Under the pieces are notes generated by a model. The model saw nothing but the letters and a program-made list of their open reading frames with translations. It was not told the origin of the DNA and searched no databases. Shown piece after piece: positions 12,578-41,457 of a stretch of 64,000 bases of DNA. Position numbers and translations under genes: made by a program. Source of the stretch: Siphonodentalium dalli (Eukaryota > Mollusca > Scaphopoda > Gadilida > Siphonodentaliidae); the NCBI GenBank assembly GCA_032622095.1, contig CP136067.1, positions 57,451,899 through 57,515,898 of the forward strand, written 5' to 3'. Every line of letters begins with the position of its first letter. Within the stretch, counting starts at the first letter, position 1.

Positions 12578-13106
12578 GCATCATCCATCAAAGTCAGAGA
12601 CCTTTCATGTTTCTGTGTAGCTTGTTTACAAAATGATTCGAAATCTTGCGAATAGGTTAACACCATTAGTAAATGGAAAATTGCATCACTGGAAATAGAA
12701 AAGGACGCTAGTGACAAAAACAAAATGGAAGTTACTGATGATCTAACTGATGAACATGACAATGATATTTCTGATGAACATGCTATATATATGTACTCTA
12801 GAAAACATTGAACCAGGACCCAATTGCTGGATTACCGCCACATAAGATGAAATGTGGTATACAGGAGAAGTGAAGGAAAAGAGTGATGAAAATCGAGATG
12901 TTTTGATAAATTTCATGAAAAATGCTGGTTCTAATAAGTTTGTCTGGACATCAAAATCAGACATGTGCTACATGTATGTAGAAGAAAACAAGATAATTTC
13001 TGCAATAAGTCCACCTTCCCTTGAGTCGAGCTCAGGCAGAAACTATGTTCTGCCGGAGAAAGTTTATGTGAAACAAATCTTTGTCCAAAAAATGTCCTCT
13101 CCATAA
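12578..13106 (+). pseudogene. Decayed transposon protein: cysteine-rich segment plus a Tudor-like tail
   Basis: Three reading segments on the plus strand look like one broken gene. Bases 12578-12652 read a cysteine-rich stretch (VRDLSCFCVACLQ...SCE) up to a TAG. The same frame continues through an acidic run (TDDLTDEHDNDISDEH) to about 12805. After a frame change, 12852-13106 reads MWYTGEV...VLINFMK...KFVW...DMCYM...ISPPS...SGRNY and ends QKMSSP-stop. The pattern Y-x-G-x-V, V-x-F-M, F-x-W, D-x-C, GR-x-Y resembles C-terminal regions I recall from uncharacterised transposon-linked proteins of marine invertebrates. That is recollection, not a search. It sits inside the 3.6-kb element, so it is probably that element's own protein, now dead. 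Confidence 0.5.
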
Positions 13107-14190
13107 ACATAAATTCCAATGTGTTGTACAATGTACACATTATAAATTCTTGAAATAAGACATAGTTATCAACTGGAACTGCTAATATGTTAAATGTTTG
13201 GAAATGTATGAGAGAATTTATTGCCTGTTCAATGTATAATGCCTGTCAAAGTACTTACAAGATGGAGGTCAGCGTTTGGTATGTTTCAAATCCACGCCTC
13301 AGTCTTTTCTGAGGAATCCTTGTCTATTCAAAGCAATATTTATATGAGCACTACCATCTACGTGTGTGCAACAATTGAACTACATTTATATTGTATGACT
13401 GTTAATTATAGGCCTCATTTTGATTGTCCAAAAATATGTCCCCTCCAGAACCTGACACTTAAAAATGGACTATTTTCAAGGACTGCCCATATCTCGAGAG
13501 GATACAATTGGATCAAGATTATTTTCTTTTCACATCTGTCCCATACACTGCTCTTTACCCAGAAGACATAATGTGTACAATAGCTTGCATTTTGCAAAAA
13601 CTGTTGAGAACTATTGGTGGTAGATATGAGTTGAAAGAATTTTTTTTTCATTTATGGGCTTCATAGTGATTATTTTTCAAAATTAATCTGAAGAGCGGGT
13701 CGATAATTTTATAGCCCAATGTTAGTTTTAAGTAATATCCTGTTCCATTTTATGAAAATTGTTGTATTTTTATGTTCAGAAAATTCTTAACTAAAGTGTG
13801 GTTTCAATAATTTTTATTTATTTCTAATGCAAATATGACCAGAGCCAAAAAAATGTGTTATTTGTAGCCCTGAAACAATCTGAATATGATCTTTCAATGT
13901 TGGCTCCTTCAAAAAATCCAGAGAAAGTTTCCAAACTAGGAATTTTATTTTCACCCCATGTGGTCAGATTTTAGCAACCCTTTATGTGAAAGCACCCTAT
14001 ATCAAACGACGGTTTATCGCCACATAAGTTCTGATGGAACTTCATGCATGTAGTTCATAGAACGTTTCACAAATGATATAATCGTTGACTAAACATACCT
14101 AATTGAGAATGCAACACACGATATGATTCGATTCGATTTCGTGAATTCGATTCGATCAAAATATCCAATTCGCAGGACCCTACTCTGCCC

Positions 14191-14683
14191 CTATTTGACC
14201 CAGTGACCCCATTTGAACAAATCTGAACCCCAGTCAACCAAGGTCCTTCCATACCAAATATAAGCTAAATCGGCCCAATATTCCTTGAGAAGAAGTCATT
14301 GTAAGAATTACTATGAGTTATGGCGCTGGTTTCTCAACTAATCAACCTGGTGACCTCATTTGAACAAATCTGAATGGGAGTCACCTAGGGAACATCCATT
14401 AGGCCTTATAGTTCTGGAAAAGAAGTCGTTTTAAGAATTACTATGAAGGATTAGAGTTGTGGCCCTGCTTTTTCAACTAATTGACCTGATGACCTCATTT
14501 GAACAAATTTGAATGAGATTCACCTAGGGAACATCCACACCAAATATGAACTTGTTCCGTCTTACAGTTCTGGAGGAGAAGATGATTCTTGACGGATGGA
14601 CAGATGGCTCGACAGACAGACGGACGGACGAGGAGTGATGACTATAGCTCCACCAGAGACTTCGTCTCAGGTGAGCTAAAAAC
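14191..14683 (+). repeat. R3 tandem-unit repeat, right part with its GACGGACG tail
   Basis: Units of about 150 bp recur ('tttgaacaaatctgaat', 'cacctagggaacatcca', 'gaattactatga'). The end is a GACGGACG microsatellite followed by 'ctccaccagagacttcgtct' and 'caggtgagctaaaaa'. That end is the inverse of the head at 63643. R3 was split by the hAT insertion at 9559-14182. Confidence 0.85.
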
Positions 14684-14694
14684 TAGGTGCTCTT

Positions 14695-14700
14695 TTTATT
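14695..14700 (-). promoter_or_regulatory. Candidate TYMS polyadenylation signal
   Basis: TTTATT on the plus strand is AATAAA on the minus strand, about 520 bases after the TYMS stop at 15216. It lies just beside the R3 end. It is the nearest clear hexamer I noticed, but it may be chance in A/T-rich DNA. Confidence 0.3.
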
Positions 14701-15215
14701 ATATGCACTTAATTAATGCTTAAAGTTGCTAAATTACGCAGCATTTTTTCATAGTACAAAAAAATTAAACAATACATGGAAAGCAACACCTGGTTGACCA
14801 AATTTCTGACACGATCAGCTGGTAGGTAGCAAACTGCTTTCAAGGGAAAAATCATTCGTTATTCGGCAAGCTACAGTGAACAAAAACGAAATACGAAATC
14901 GTATATCACTGTAGCTTCAAAGAGATACAAACGACAATCTACTTTTCGGTAATTTTCCGCTATTTTATGGGCTCAAGACACTTGAAACATATTATGACAC
15001 TTGAAAACATAATGTTTGGTCCATAGTCATCTCAGCGGTACCAGCTGATTACATATAATTACATATGATAACATGATGTTTGTTTCCACAGTCATCTCAA
15101 CTGAGCATGCTGATTACACAGACACATAATATGATGTTTTGGTCCCTTAGTCACCTCTGTAGAAAAGTTTGTATTTTACACATCAATCTCTATAAATATT
15201 GTTTGGCGACTCTTG

Positions 15216-32896
<17,681 letters not shown>

Positions 32897-32900
32897 TTAA

Positions 32901-33214
32901 CCCTTTCAGTGCCAAGTCCGATTTTTGTATCAACCCATATTTCCTTGATCATTTTTCAAATTTATTGATTATAATAATGTGATACATTGATGGAAAGAGC
33001 TCTAACTTGATCATTTTTCAAATTTATTGATTATAATAATGTGATACATTGATGGAAAGAGCTCTAACTTGATCATTTTTCAAATTGATTGATTATAATA
33101 ATGTGATACATGATGGAAAGAGCTCTTTCCATCAATGTATCACATTATTATAATCAATAAATTTGAAAAATGATCAAGGAAATATGGGTTGATACTGATT
33201 TGGCACTGAAAGGG
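32901..33214. mobile_element. piggyBac-type TTAA MITE with a threefold repeat in one arm
   Basis: TTAA at 32897-32900 and 33215-33218 flank CCCTTTCAGTGCCAAGTC and the inverse of CCCTTTCAGTGCCAAATCAG. The left arm holds a 62-bp unit about three times (starting near 32945, 33007 and 33069, with 'ttgatcatttttcaaatt'). The right arm holds it once. TTAA targets and CCCTTT ends fit piggyBac-derived MITEs. It ends 13 bp before the acceptor of TYMS exon A. Confidence 0.88.
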
Positions 33215-33218
33215 TTAA

Positions 33219-33723
33219 AGATGCATGCAGCCGCAGAGGTACATGTAGTATACGAAAATGAAGTCACCAAATATACAAGTCACTAGTCTATAAATGTACC
33301 ATGAAATTATCTGTAATGTATTGTTTTCCAGGGCACAACAAAAACCAAAATTGAGTACATGTGTATCATTATATTTTACGTCCTCTAGCATACAGATACT
33401 AATAATATATTATATATTAGCACTCGCCCAACCATACCAACATTCATAATGTAGTGAAATTCTTTAAACACAAATTTCCTCTCAACCAAAAAACAAACTC
33501 TACACTGATAACCTCTGGAAGGCAGTACATATTATCACCATGTAAATACATTTATACTTTCATCTTGATTACATGTGTGTTATTATATTGTATGTTATAT
33601 ATTATGCAAATAAAATATGTTTCAAGTCAAGTCAATACAGAGGGTTCATTTAGCAAATCAAATCAATATAACAGAACCTACTGACCAATGGAAAGAAACT
33701 GACATATTTGCCCCTGCATCCAC
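33219..33723. other. Nothing seen (TYMS intron 1 or upstream DNA)
   Basis: A/T-rich sequence without exon-like signals. Confidence 0.4.
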
Positions 33724-33892
33724 AGGGGATAACAGTGTGGTGTTTTGTGATTTCGGAAAGGTACATGGCGAATATACTGTGGCAAATTTAGTTAATGGGC
33801 GACGGCGGAGCCAGAGCCCATTAACGGGTATTTGCCACAGTATATTCGCCATGTACCTTTCCGAAATCACAAAACACCACACTGTTATCCCC
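33724..33892. repeat. 169-bp foldback palindrome
   Basis: Arms of about 65 bp pair almost without error: 'ggggataacagtgtggtg' through 'gaatatactgtggcaaa' and the inverse. The centre is GC-rich ('gggcgacggcggagcc'). Confidence 0.9.
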
Positions 33893-34724
33893 ATTCTAAT
33901 GCTCTTCGAACTTTAAAACGTTATTTAGACAAACAAATGCCTCGTAATTATCAACGAAATGTGCGGCCATAGAAAACACTCAGCCAATTCACGACTTTTT
34001 ATTTTAAATTTAATTCGCTAGATAAAATATAGTCCCTCAATTACCATCGCTCTTATCGTTAAAAATGCTGATAAACATGAACAATTGCCACTTCAAATAG
34101 AAATAAATATGCACAACAATTAGTTTCTGCATGTACCTGATGTCTTTTTCAGATGTTTACCACTTTCAAATTGAAGTTTTGATTTTACCGCGAACTTGAA
34201 GTTGAATTGAAAAACAATGGGAAATTGTTTACTCAATGCGTTGTATTTCAAGCCGTATCTCGCGGTTTCATGTCAAGAAATTTGGTCAAAATGATATCGA
34301 GACACTGACATTGGTTGAATATAACGGTGTGGTGTTTTCTGAAAGTACATGTATACAGCGCGAATGTACTGACTGTCAATTTTCGACAAAAGAGGCATCG
34401 CTGGTTTGTTTATATAGCAACGAGCTAGTAACGGAAGTCAGTAGCAAGGGCGCCAACTCTATAATCTACTCCGTAACGTCGCCGGCGTGTATTGCGTAAG
34501 GGTGACGTCATGGAGTGAAACGGAACAGTGATCGGTGCTGGATTGGGCATGCATGTCCGAGATTAGGAATTCAGCTAATGGCAATATTGGAGTGTAGGAA
34601 TATCTAACATTGAAGCGGTGAACCGGACTATACATTGCGACAGGTTATTGAATGAATAACCCCCCGCAAATATGTGGTGTTTCCGGGGGTATATTGGCCT
34701 AAGTGCATTAGAATGTATATTATA
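33893..34724. other. Nothing seen
   Basis: No repeat boundary or exon was recognised. 'acggtgtggtgttttctgaaa' near 34325 weakly echoes the palindrome arm at 33733-33755. Confidence 0.4.
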
Positions 34725-34727
34725 CAA

Positions 34728-35403
34728 GTGACAAGGTTCACAAGTCCGATTTTGGAAAAAACACCATTTATCATATTACTCATAGATTCTTAAAATCATT
34801 CATTTCAGTCACAATATATTTCAATGTGTCTTATTGGCCATGAAATTTCCTTTCTTTTTATGTATAACCCGATAGTATCAATTGAAGGGAAGTTGAGACA
34901 TCTTATCGAAAACTAGAGAATTCTACCGACAAAAAGCAGTCGTCAGTTTCCCTGTCCGATATGTAGTGATTATACATGGATACAAATTCAATTATTACAA
35001 TCATAATTGCCAAACTTTCGATGTTCCCTGTATATGTCAAATTCACTTCAATTGACTCTGTCAAACGAATGGAACTATTATGCCCTATAACATACAGTGT
35101 TGCATATTTTGGCTGATTTGACAGTTTTATAGAATTATTGAGGATATTAGGCAGACATGGAAACTGACGACCCATTTTACTCCCAAATTTCCAGTAGATT
35201 TTGCAAGTTTTCTGTATGATATCTCAACTTCCTTTTGTTTGATACTATCGAATTATACATCAAATGAAAGGAAATTTCATGGCCAAAACAGCATATTGAA
35301 ATATATTGTGACCGAGATGAACGTTTTTGAGAATCTATGAGGAATATGAGTCTATGACAGATGGTGTGTTTGTCCCAAAATCTGACTTGTGAACCTTGTG
35401 ACT
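34728..35403. repeat. 676-bp foldback with ~300-bp diverged arms
   Basis: 'acaaggttcacaagtccgat' at about 34731 mirrors 'atctgacttgtgaaccttgt' at about 35380. 'gccatgaaatttcct' (34838) mirrors 'aggaaatttcatggc' (35269), and 'gtcgtcagtttccctgtc' mirrors 'gacatggaaactgacgac'. The arms differ by roughly 10-20 percent by eye, so this is older than the palindrome at 33.7 kb. Confidence 0.85.
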
Positions 35404-35990
35404 AGTTTAGTATACATAGGTATATCTGGTATATTTATTTCCCAGGGGCATGTGCATGAATCAGGTTATCAAATTTATCTTCCTTTTGCATTGATCACTA
35501 ATCTGTGTTGATCGGGATTAAAACTAACTTTACCATTGCTGGAAGGCTTATATGTTGGCCTAATGTGCTATGCACCTTACCAATTGAGTCACTGGGGGCA
35601 CATTCAACTTACTTTTCCTCAGGCTATACCGCATCTGCATTCCGAATATGGACAATGTGTCAATCCCTGTTCTGTTTTCTTTTCTTATCCCATGATCTAT
35701 TATCTCTTTTATGGCATCAAGGTATTTGCGCTCATCATGGCTTAAAAATAAATAAAAGGTCAGCCAACAACAGTGTCCCCCGAAAACGTGGCAAGTCGAC
35801 GCCGCTTTGTTAAAGAAATTAAAAAATGTTGAAATGTTCCAAGTCGAAAGGGTTAATAATTCCGTAAAGAAATAATTTTTCCATCATCAAAATACATGTT
35901 GCACATCTCCAATAAGTGGGTAACAATACTCTGAAGTTTCAAATATCTAAGATCAAAACTGTAGGAGGAGTTGATTACACCATGAAGGTA
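35404..35990. other. Nothing firmly recognised
   Basis: A 102-codon plus frame (35505-35813) has no recognisable domain. 'caagtcgaaagggttaa' at about 35838-35855 looks like a lone piggyBac-type right end; no left partner was found. Confidence 0.35.
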
Positions 35991-36545
35991 CCCTCATACA
36001 GAAAATTATAAAAAAGTCGAAAAGCCCATAACTCTGAGAAAAATTATCGGATCAAACTCAAATTCGAACTTGACCTGTATTTTGATATCAATGACTCATT
36101 AAAAAACGGAATTTTCAATTGAACATTTCAAATTTGAGTTATCCGGAAACCAAAGAAAAAAGAAGTAAAATTAAATTTTCTAAGTCGAAAAAAGTCCACA
36201 ACTCTAGGAAAAATCATCGGATCAAACTCAAATTCAAATTCAACCTGTATCTTGATATGACTGATCCACATAAAAACGGTGTTTGCAATTAAAGGATCCT
36301 AACTTGAGATATCATCCGGAAACCGAAAAAGTGAGAAATTTTCTAAGTAAAAAAAAAGTTTTAAAAAGGGAAATAACTCCATAATAGAACTGTGTTCTTG
36401 GTTGAGACACCTACATACCAAGTTTCAATCAAATCGGATGATCATTACTGGAGTTATAACTCCCGACGGACGGGACGTAACGCATGGACGGACGGACACG
36501 GCTGATTACAATAGTCCCCCAAAAATAAATTTTTCGGGGGACAAA
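35991..36545 (+). repeat. R2 tandem-unit repeat with GACGGACG tract and hairpin end
   Basis: Three units of about 165 bp carry 'ataactct', 'atcggatcaaactcaaattc' and 'tatccggaaacc'. A GACGGACGG tract (36466-36500) and a terminal hairpin ('gtcccccaaaaataaatt' paired with 'aatttttcgggggac', about 36514-36543) follow. Confidence 0.8.
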
Positions 36546-36885
36546 AATGCTTCAGTTTGCCGAGTGAACATAATTACTAGTGTAATGACTTCCTTTGCTA
36601 GATTTCCATTTATTCTGAAGCTAAGAACTGGTTGCCTCACATCATGTTTTAACTCACCAGTTTGAACGAGGCTGATCAAGATCAGCAGATGTTTAATCCA
36701 TACCTTCAATCATACCGACTTGAAATCAATGATCTAGAACTGAATATTATGTATATTGTAATTAGGGCACTTTTCTTATGAATAAGCTAGCTCTGATGAT
36801 CATAGGAAACATAAAAATAATATGGTCTAATGGCCAGAAAAGATAATTGACATAATAATGACTCTAAAATACATTTTTTTTTTAA
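36546..36885. other. Nothing seen
   Basis: A/T-rich spacer. Confidence 0.4.
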
Positions 36886-36889
36886 TTAA

Positions 36890-37113
36890 CCCTTTGAGTG
36901 CCAGGGGCCGATCTCATCGGCCCTAAACCTACAAAATAAGTCTGTTAAAGAATATAAGAATAAATTATTAAAATTGTAAAAAAACAAAAAATTGTTAGGC
37001 CAATGCATTCTCTTATATATGCGAGGCGACCTATGGTCGACTCGCATATATAAGAGAATGCATTGGCACAGGGTATATGGGTTGATACAAAAATCGACCT
37101 GGCACTCAAAGGG
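36890..37113. mobile_element. piggyBac-type TTAA MITE, second copy
   Basis: TTAA at 36886-36889, then CCCTTTGAGTGCCAGG; at the right 'cctggcactcaaaggg' followed by TTAC (37114-37117), a TTAA with one change. The inner part shares 'gggttgatacaaaaatcgac' with the element at 32901. The centre is a perfect hairpin ('gcattctcttatatatgcga' and inverse, 37007-37063). Confidence 0.85.
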
Positions 37114-37117
37114 TTAC

Positions 37118-37889
37118 CCGGTAAACAAAATGAAGATACATGTAGGTCAGAATGGTTAGAAATCCCTAAATTATAAGTTAGCAATCCCTAAATTATAAAT
37201 ATGTAATTACAAATTTGATCTCATGACATATGAAAGTTCTTTTGCTATTGGAACCTAAATAAACATTTAGAATCGATTAGTTCAATATTTTATGAAAGAA
37301 AAGTGTTAAAGTGATGTGAAACACTCCCGTAGGGTGATCCAATAGAAATGGAGAATAATCGTTCTCAAAGTAGTTCTTTTTACAAATATTAATCCAAATT
37401 GCCAACACGCATCGTCATTCTGATATATTAATTAAATGCCCTGACTCGGGATGGCGAAATCATTTGTGTTAGTTTGTCGACAATTGTTGCGTCCCGAATT
37501 CAGATGTAAATATTTACAATTGAGCGTAGTTTTGACGACGTTTTCTATTGAATGGTATAGTCGATTTCTTTGAAATATTTGACGATGTTAGTAGAATGCT
37601 ACATTCTCCAGGTTGGCATAACGCCTGAATACCAACTTATCAGCTTCACGAACTCGAACAAGTCCATAATATGTCTTTAATATAATTATTGGATGAGAAG
37701 TTTTAAGTCCTATAAATACAACACCTTTAATATTGCCACGTCTCATTCAAGACAATCCACATCCGAATTAACCCTAGTGCCCTTTTATACAAATATGGTC
37801 TCACTCTGCCTTGTGCATGGTCTCTAATAACTTAGTAATAAGATGATGTTCCGTGACTTCACTTGAGGGTGGAGGTTAAGACCAACTCT
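37118..37889. other. Nothing seen
   Basis: Unassigned sequence. A short direct repeat 'ccctaaattataa' lies at 37163-37198. Confidence 0.4.
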
Positions 37890-38470
37890 GCCCCTATTTT
37901 GCAGGCAAACCCCATTTATACCAGTATTTGAATCTCACTATCCAAATATGATCCCGTTCAGTATTGTGGCTCTGGAGAACAAGAACTTTTAAGAATTACT
38001 ATTATATGGAGGGAAAGAGTTTTGTCCCTGGTCCCACCCTTATTTTACTTGGTGACTCCATTTGAACAAATTTGAATCTCAGTCACCCATGGACCCTTCA
38101 AACCAAATATAAGCTATTTAAATAGACTTCATGGTTATTGAGAAGTAGTTTTAAGAATTACTTTAGAAGGAAAGAGTTATGTCCCTCATTTGCGTGGTAA
38201 AGGTTAATCTTCAATCAATGGTTACCAAAAACTACACAGGTGAGTCATGTCATCATAAACCTGCACATAAAATATGAACACGATCCGATAAACAAGGTAA
38301 AGAAATATGAGGAAGACCAGATGAAAAGTATTTGATTTATTGTATCGGATAGCATGTGTCTATGGAATGTGTTAGAAGGGTCAATTTTAATCCCAAATTC
38401 CATGCAAGTGAAAAGTGGATCATCATAACCTGGAGATAGTATAGAATATCGATCAAATGAAAAAGTATCA
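37890..38470 (+). repeat. R3 tandem-unit repeat fragment
   Basis: 'actctgcccctattttg', 'tttgaacaaatttgaatctc', 'caaaccaaatataagct' and 'ttaagaattact' match R3 at 6.2 and 14.3 kb. R2-like units follow to about 38470. Confidence 0.7.
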
Positions 38471-38577
38471 CAAGAGCATATAATGTGTTGTTACATAACT
38501 CAACCAAAAATATTTATATCAGTGGGTAATCAGATTAAGACCAAACATGTTCCAGAAAAATATCATTGGTTCTATTT

Positions 38578-38760
38578 GTCCCTGTAGCCGAGGCGGTTAG
38601 CCTGTGGATACCATTCAGGGCATGAAATTTGGGCCGAACAGAAAAGTTATGCTGACCTGTCATCAGGTTGCCTTAAATTTCAGTGGCGATCCAATCATTA
38701 AAGTGAATGCCCCAGGGCACACCTTGTACCCAGAACATCAAGATGTAGCACCTTCGAATT
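38578..38760 (+). repeat. Possible tRNA-derived SINE
   Basis: 'gtccctgtagccgaggcggt' followed by 'tagcctgtgg' resembles the 5' half and A box of a tRNA (Leu/Ser style 'GCCGAG..GGT'). A B box (GGTTCRANTCC) is not clear and no cloverleaf can be closed, so this is not a tRNA gene. No tail or duplication was identified. Confidence 0.3.
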
Positions 38761-39130
38761 AGAAGCAATCTCCGCATTTGTGGCCTGATCATTTTTTAGA
38801 ATTTAGAATTTCTCTAAAAACTTAATGTTTTTTTTATCTGGAATGTTTTTCTCGATCATAATTGCCATTTGTTTTGAAGGTTCTGAATTCTGTTTAGTTT
38901 CCATTCACCCTATTAGTGCTACGGTGAACGGAAAATATATCCCCCACATTTTGATTTGTGTGAACAAGAAGTGAACAGAAAATCTGATCACCCCAAATTC
39001 CATTCCCTACTAGTACCATTATTGATGTCAGTGCTAGACGAGGTTGGCACATATTTGAACTATGGTCCTGTGTACATTTTGTTTCCATTCAAGCCAAATA
39101 TCGATGTATTATTCAAATGGGACAGTCAAC
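38761..39130. other. Nothing seen
   Basis: Unassigned sequence. Confidence 0.4.
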
Positions 39131-39316
39131 TACAGTAATGCCCTAATTAATCGACTGCTTAACCACAGCAGAATTGTGGGTAACTTTTCAGGATTTAGTC
39201 GGAAATATGTCTTGTTGCCATTCATCGGAAAGCTCTCCCCGAGAGCTTTCCGATGAATGGCAACAAGCCATAATTCTGCTGTGGTTAAGCAGTCGATTAA
39301 TTAGGGCATTACTGTA
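39131..39316. mobile_element. Foldback MITE, TACAGTAATGC family, copy 3 (arm deletion)
   Basis: It has the same ends and centre as the copies at 20129 and 28966. The right arm lacks about 28 bp ('tttccgactaaatcctgaaa' and adjoining bases), so the hairpin is unequal. Confidence 0.87.
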
Positions 39317-40980
39317 TTATTGTGTTCAACAGTGAAATACCAGTGAACCAACAATTCAATTGGAAATAGTGACTGCTTGGAATCGGAGTTGGAATCGGAG
39401 ATTCAAAAAAATACTTCAAAGATATACACTGGTTGTCAAATGTTGTTTTATTGCTACAGAAGTTCAATACAAGCTTTTGGATATACACATACAATAGCAT
39501 GTCAACATGTATAGTAGTAGTAATAGATGTGTTAAGGCCAAAAAAATATATACCTGTGTTTCTGGTGACATGCAAGAAAAAAATAGGGGCGGAGGGGTGG
39601 CTTTTCATTTTATTTTCATTTTTTTTATTTTATTTTCATTTTTGCTCAAAATAAATATGAATGCGACCCCCAAGCCAACTTTTTGTAATTGACTATAGCC
39701 AACTGTTTGTAATTGAGTATAAAATAATAAAACTAAGTAGATTCTATTAGAATATTGTGTAATTTATTGTTTTATTGAATAAAACATAGAAAAACATGAT
39801 GTTTACAATAGATATCGATATTTGCCATGAAAAAGCTATTAATGTTCCCTGTTTGTGAACAATATTCAACCTGCTTAAAAGATTGCCACACTCCACAAAT
39901 GCTCAATGTTTGCATCCATTATAGGGCCCAAACAAAAAACATCTCTGTTTCTGATAACACAGGGAATTTTTTCCAAGCAGGCAGGCAGGGGATTTTTTTT
40001 TTTACACTTTTTTTTTAACCAGCCATTTGAAAGCGATAAAATAATGTAGTACACCCCTTTAACATGCATTAAAGAGTTTTTAATATCACATACTTAGTAT
40101 GAGGTATGTCATTTTCGTTTAAGCAGGTGTACACGTATATCAGTTCACTTGTTCCAAAACAGAGACAACTTCCAATGTATATATTGGCTACAAGAATGAG
40201 CTCCAGTGTGAATATCCAAGGTATTAGGCTATGACCATGGGTTTAGAGTTATTCCTCTTGCATGGAATATCTCTCTGATGTTTATGGGCTTGATGTTACA
40301 CATTTTATGCCATTCTATTCATTTCTGCCTATGCAATTTTCCAGGTGGTGCTGGTGTAGAAAGGGAGATCTTTTTATGCAATAACTACTTGCCATTTCAA
40401 TCAAACCTATTGTATGTTCATTTCCTCATATTTCTCTTCATAGAAGATCATTATTATGATATGACAACTTGTCCATATTATCAAATAACTAAATAGTACT
40501 GTTGTTTAAGGTCACATATTTCCGACCTATTTCGTTTCAATCCCGGAAAGTTTTATTTAGCAGAAATTATTACCTGCTATCTTTCAGTGCAATTAACAGC
40601 AAGTTATCATATATTCCTTACAGTACATGTACATGTTTGGACATCAGGAATGCGTGTTTAATATTTGCATACAGTGGGAGTTGTTTCTATCTTACTAGTG
40701 TTTGCTACTAAGTCGGTAACATTAAAGATTCTGCGGTAAATAGTTACGCTATGTTGATTCGCGTGACACGCAACGTGTTTGTTGTATGACACAGTGACCC
40801 AGTTAGTGTGTCCTTCTTTGCCGGCAGTTGATTATTTAAAATGGGTTAAGCTCTGGTTTCTGTGAATACTCCAGGATGCCTATGGATTTTATATTGGATA
40901 CTGCTTTCTTCTGGTCAATGGTGACGGTGATTTTGGCTTTTACTCCGGCAATGTTGATTGCCGACGATAATTCCCAGGGC
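39317..40980. other. No gene seen; A/T- and T-rich stretches
   Basis: Low-complexity T-rich segments occur at 39600-39650 and 39985-40020. Open frames are under 100 codons and unrecognised. Confidence 0.45.
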
Positions 40981-41280
40981 TGATTAAGGAATATGGACTG
41001 TCATTTTCCCGCCAAAACGCATATGCTTTTCACTGCTTAATTTTGTCGCGAACAGAGTTGTCTTTCAAGCAAGGTTTGTCCCCAATTCCGCGAAGGAATT
41101 CAAGGGAGCTACCGGTGTAATACATTGTATAATACACAGCACAATAAAAAGATAGGGGGATTTCCGAAGTGACTTGTCAGGGTATAGTTTGATTTATCAT
41201 TTAAGCCATGCTATTCGCGGCGTTGTATGGCCGACATGGTTGTCTTATATTTATATCTAGAATGCGCGATGACTGCAACT
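40981..41280 (-). repeat. Decayed remnant of the TAGTGTTGAAACGATTA hAT family
   Basis: 'gactgtcattttcccgccaa' plus 'aacgca', 'tttgtcgcgaacagagttgtc', 'aattccgcgaagga' and 'atttccgaagtgact' run in the same order as 26455-26860 in copy B, with deletions. The ends are gone. A lone Harbinger-type end ('tttttttttggcctaa') sits at about 41440-41457. Confidence 0.65.
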
Positions 41281-41457
41281 AATAGAAAATGGGAGATGAT
41301 TTTGCATATTTGTACATGGAATTTTTCCAGGTGGCATAAAAATAAAACGGGATGCGTACGAATTTTGCAAAATGAATAAAATGAAAACCGTCGGGAGCTC
41401 CGAAATAGGGGCGGGCTGGTCACCGGAAATACAGGTCTATTTTTTTTTGGCCTAATG

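Larger units (their letters stand above)
10413..13997 (+). mobile_element. 3.6-kb transposon of unassigned superfamily nested in the hAT copy
   Basis: The second hAT copy (22.2 kb) gives the empty site: its sequence runs straight from 'gttaatag' through 'ta' to 'tatcaaacg'. Here that site is split by 3585 bp with 22-bp inverted ends: TGCTTTCACATAAAGGGTTG at the left and CAACCCTTTATGTGAAAGCA plus CCC at the right. The flanks fit a TA duplication (10411-10412, 13998-13999). It holds a decayed coding stretch (12578-13106), a foldback insertion (12232-12445) and five copies of a ~30-base motif containing TGTCCTCTCCAGAAC. The superfamily was not determined: a TA target fits Tc1/mariner-like DDE elements, but no DDE motif is readable. 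Confidence 0.75.
9559..14182 (+). mobile_element. hAT-type element, TAGGSTCCTGCGAAT family, copy 1 (contains a second element)
   Basis: The ends are TAGGCTCCTGCGAATATTCG (from 9559) and, inverted, TAGGGTCCTGCGAATTGG (to 14182), followed inside by ATTCGATTCG-rich stretches. The 8-bp duplication CTCTGCCC lies at 9551-9558 and 14183-14190. The same family occurs inverted at 22038-23122. Without the 3585-bp insertion at 10413-13997 this copy would be about 1.04 kb. That size, and the absence of a catalytic domain, make it non-autonomous. It carries a BED-finger exon remnant at 10039-10290. Confidence 0.9.

Noticed and set aside
34903-35175. 90-codon minus-strand frame MGRQFPCLPNILNN...
   Set aside because: It lies in the arms and loop of a diverged foldback; the mirrored arm does not keep the frame.
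35505-35813. 102-codon plus-strand frame
   Set aside because: No recognised motif. Its lysine/arginine-rich end lies next to what looks like a transposon end.
38578-38650. tRNA gene
   Set aside because: Only an A-box-like 5' half is present; no cloverleaf or B box closes. Listed as a possible SINE at low confidence.
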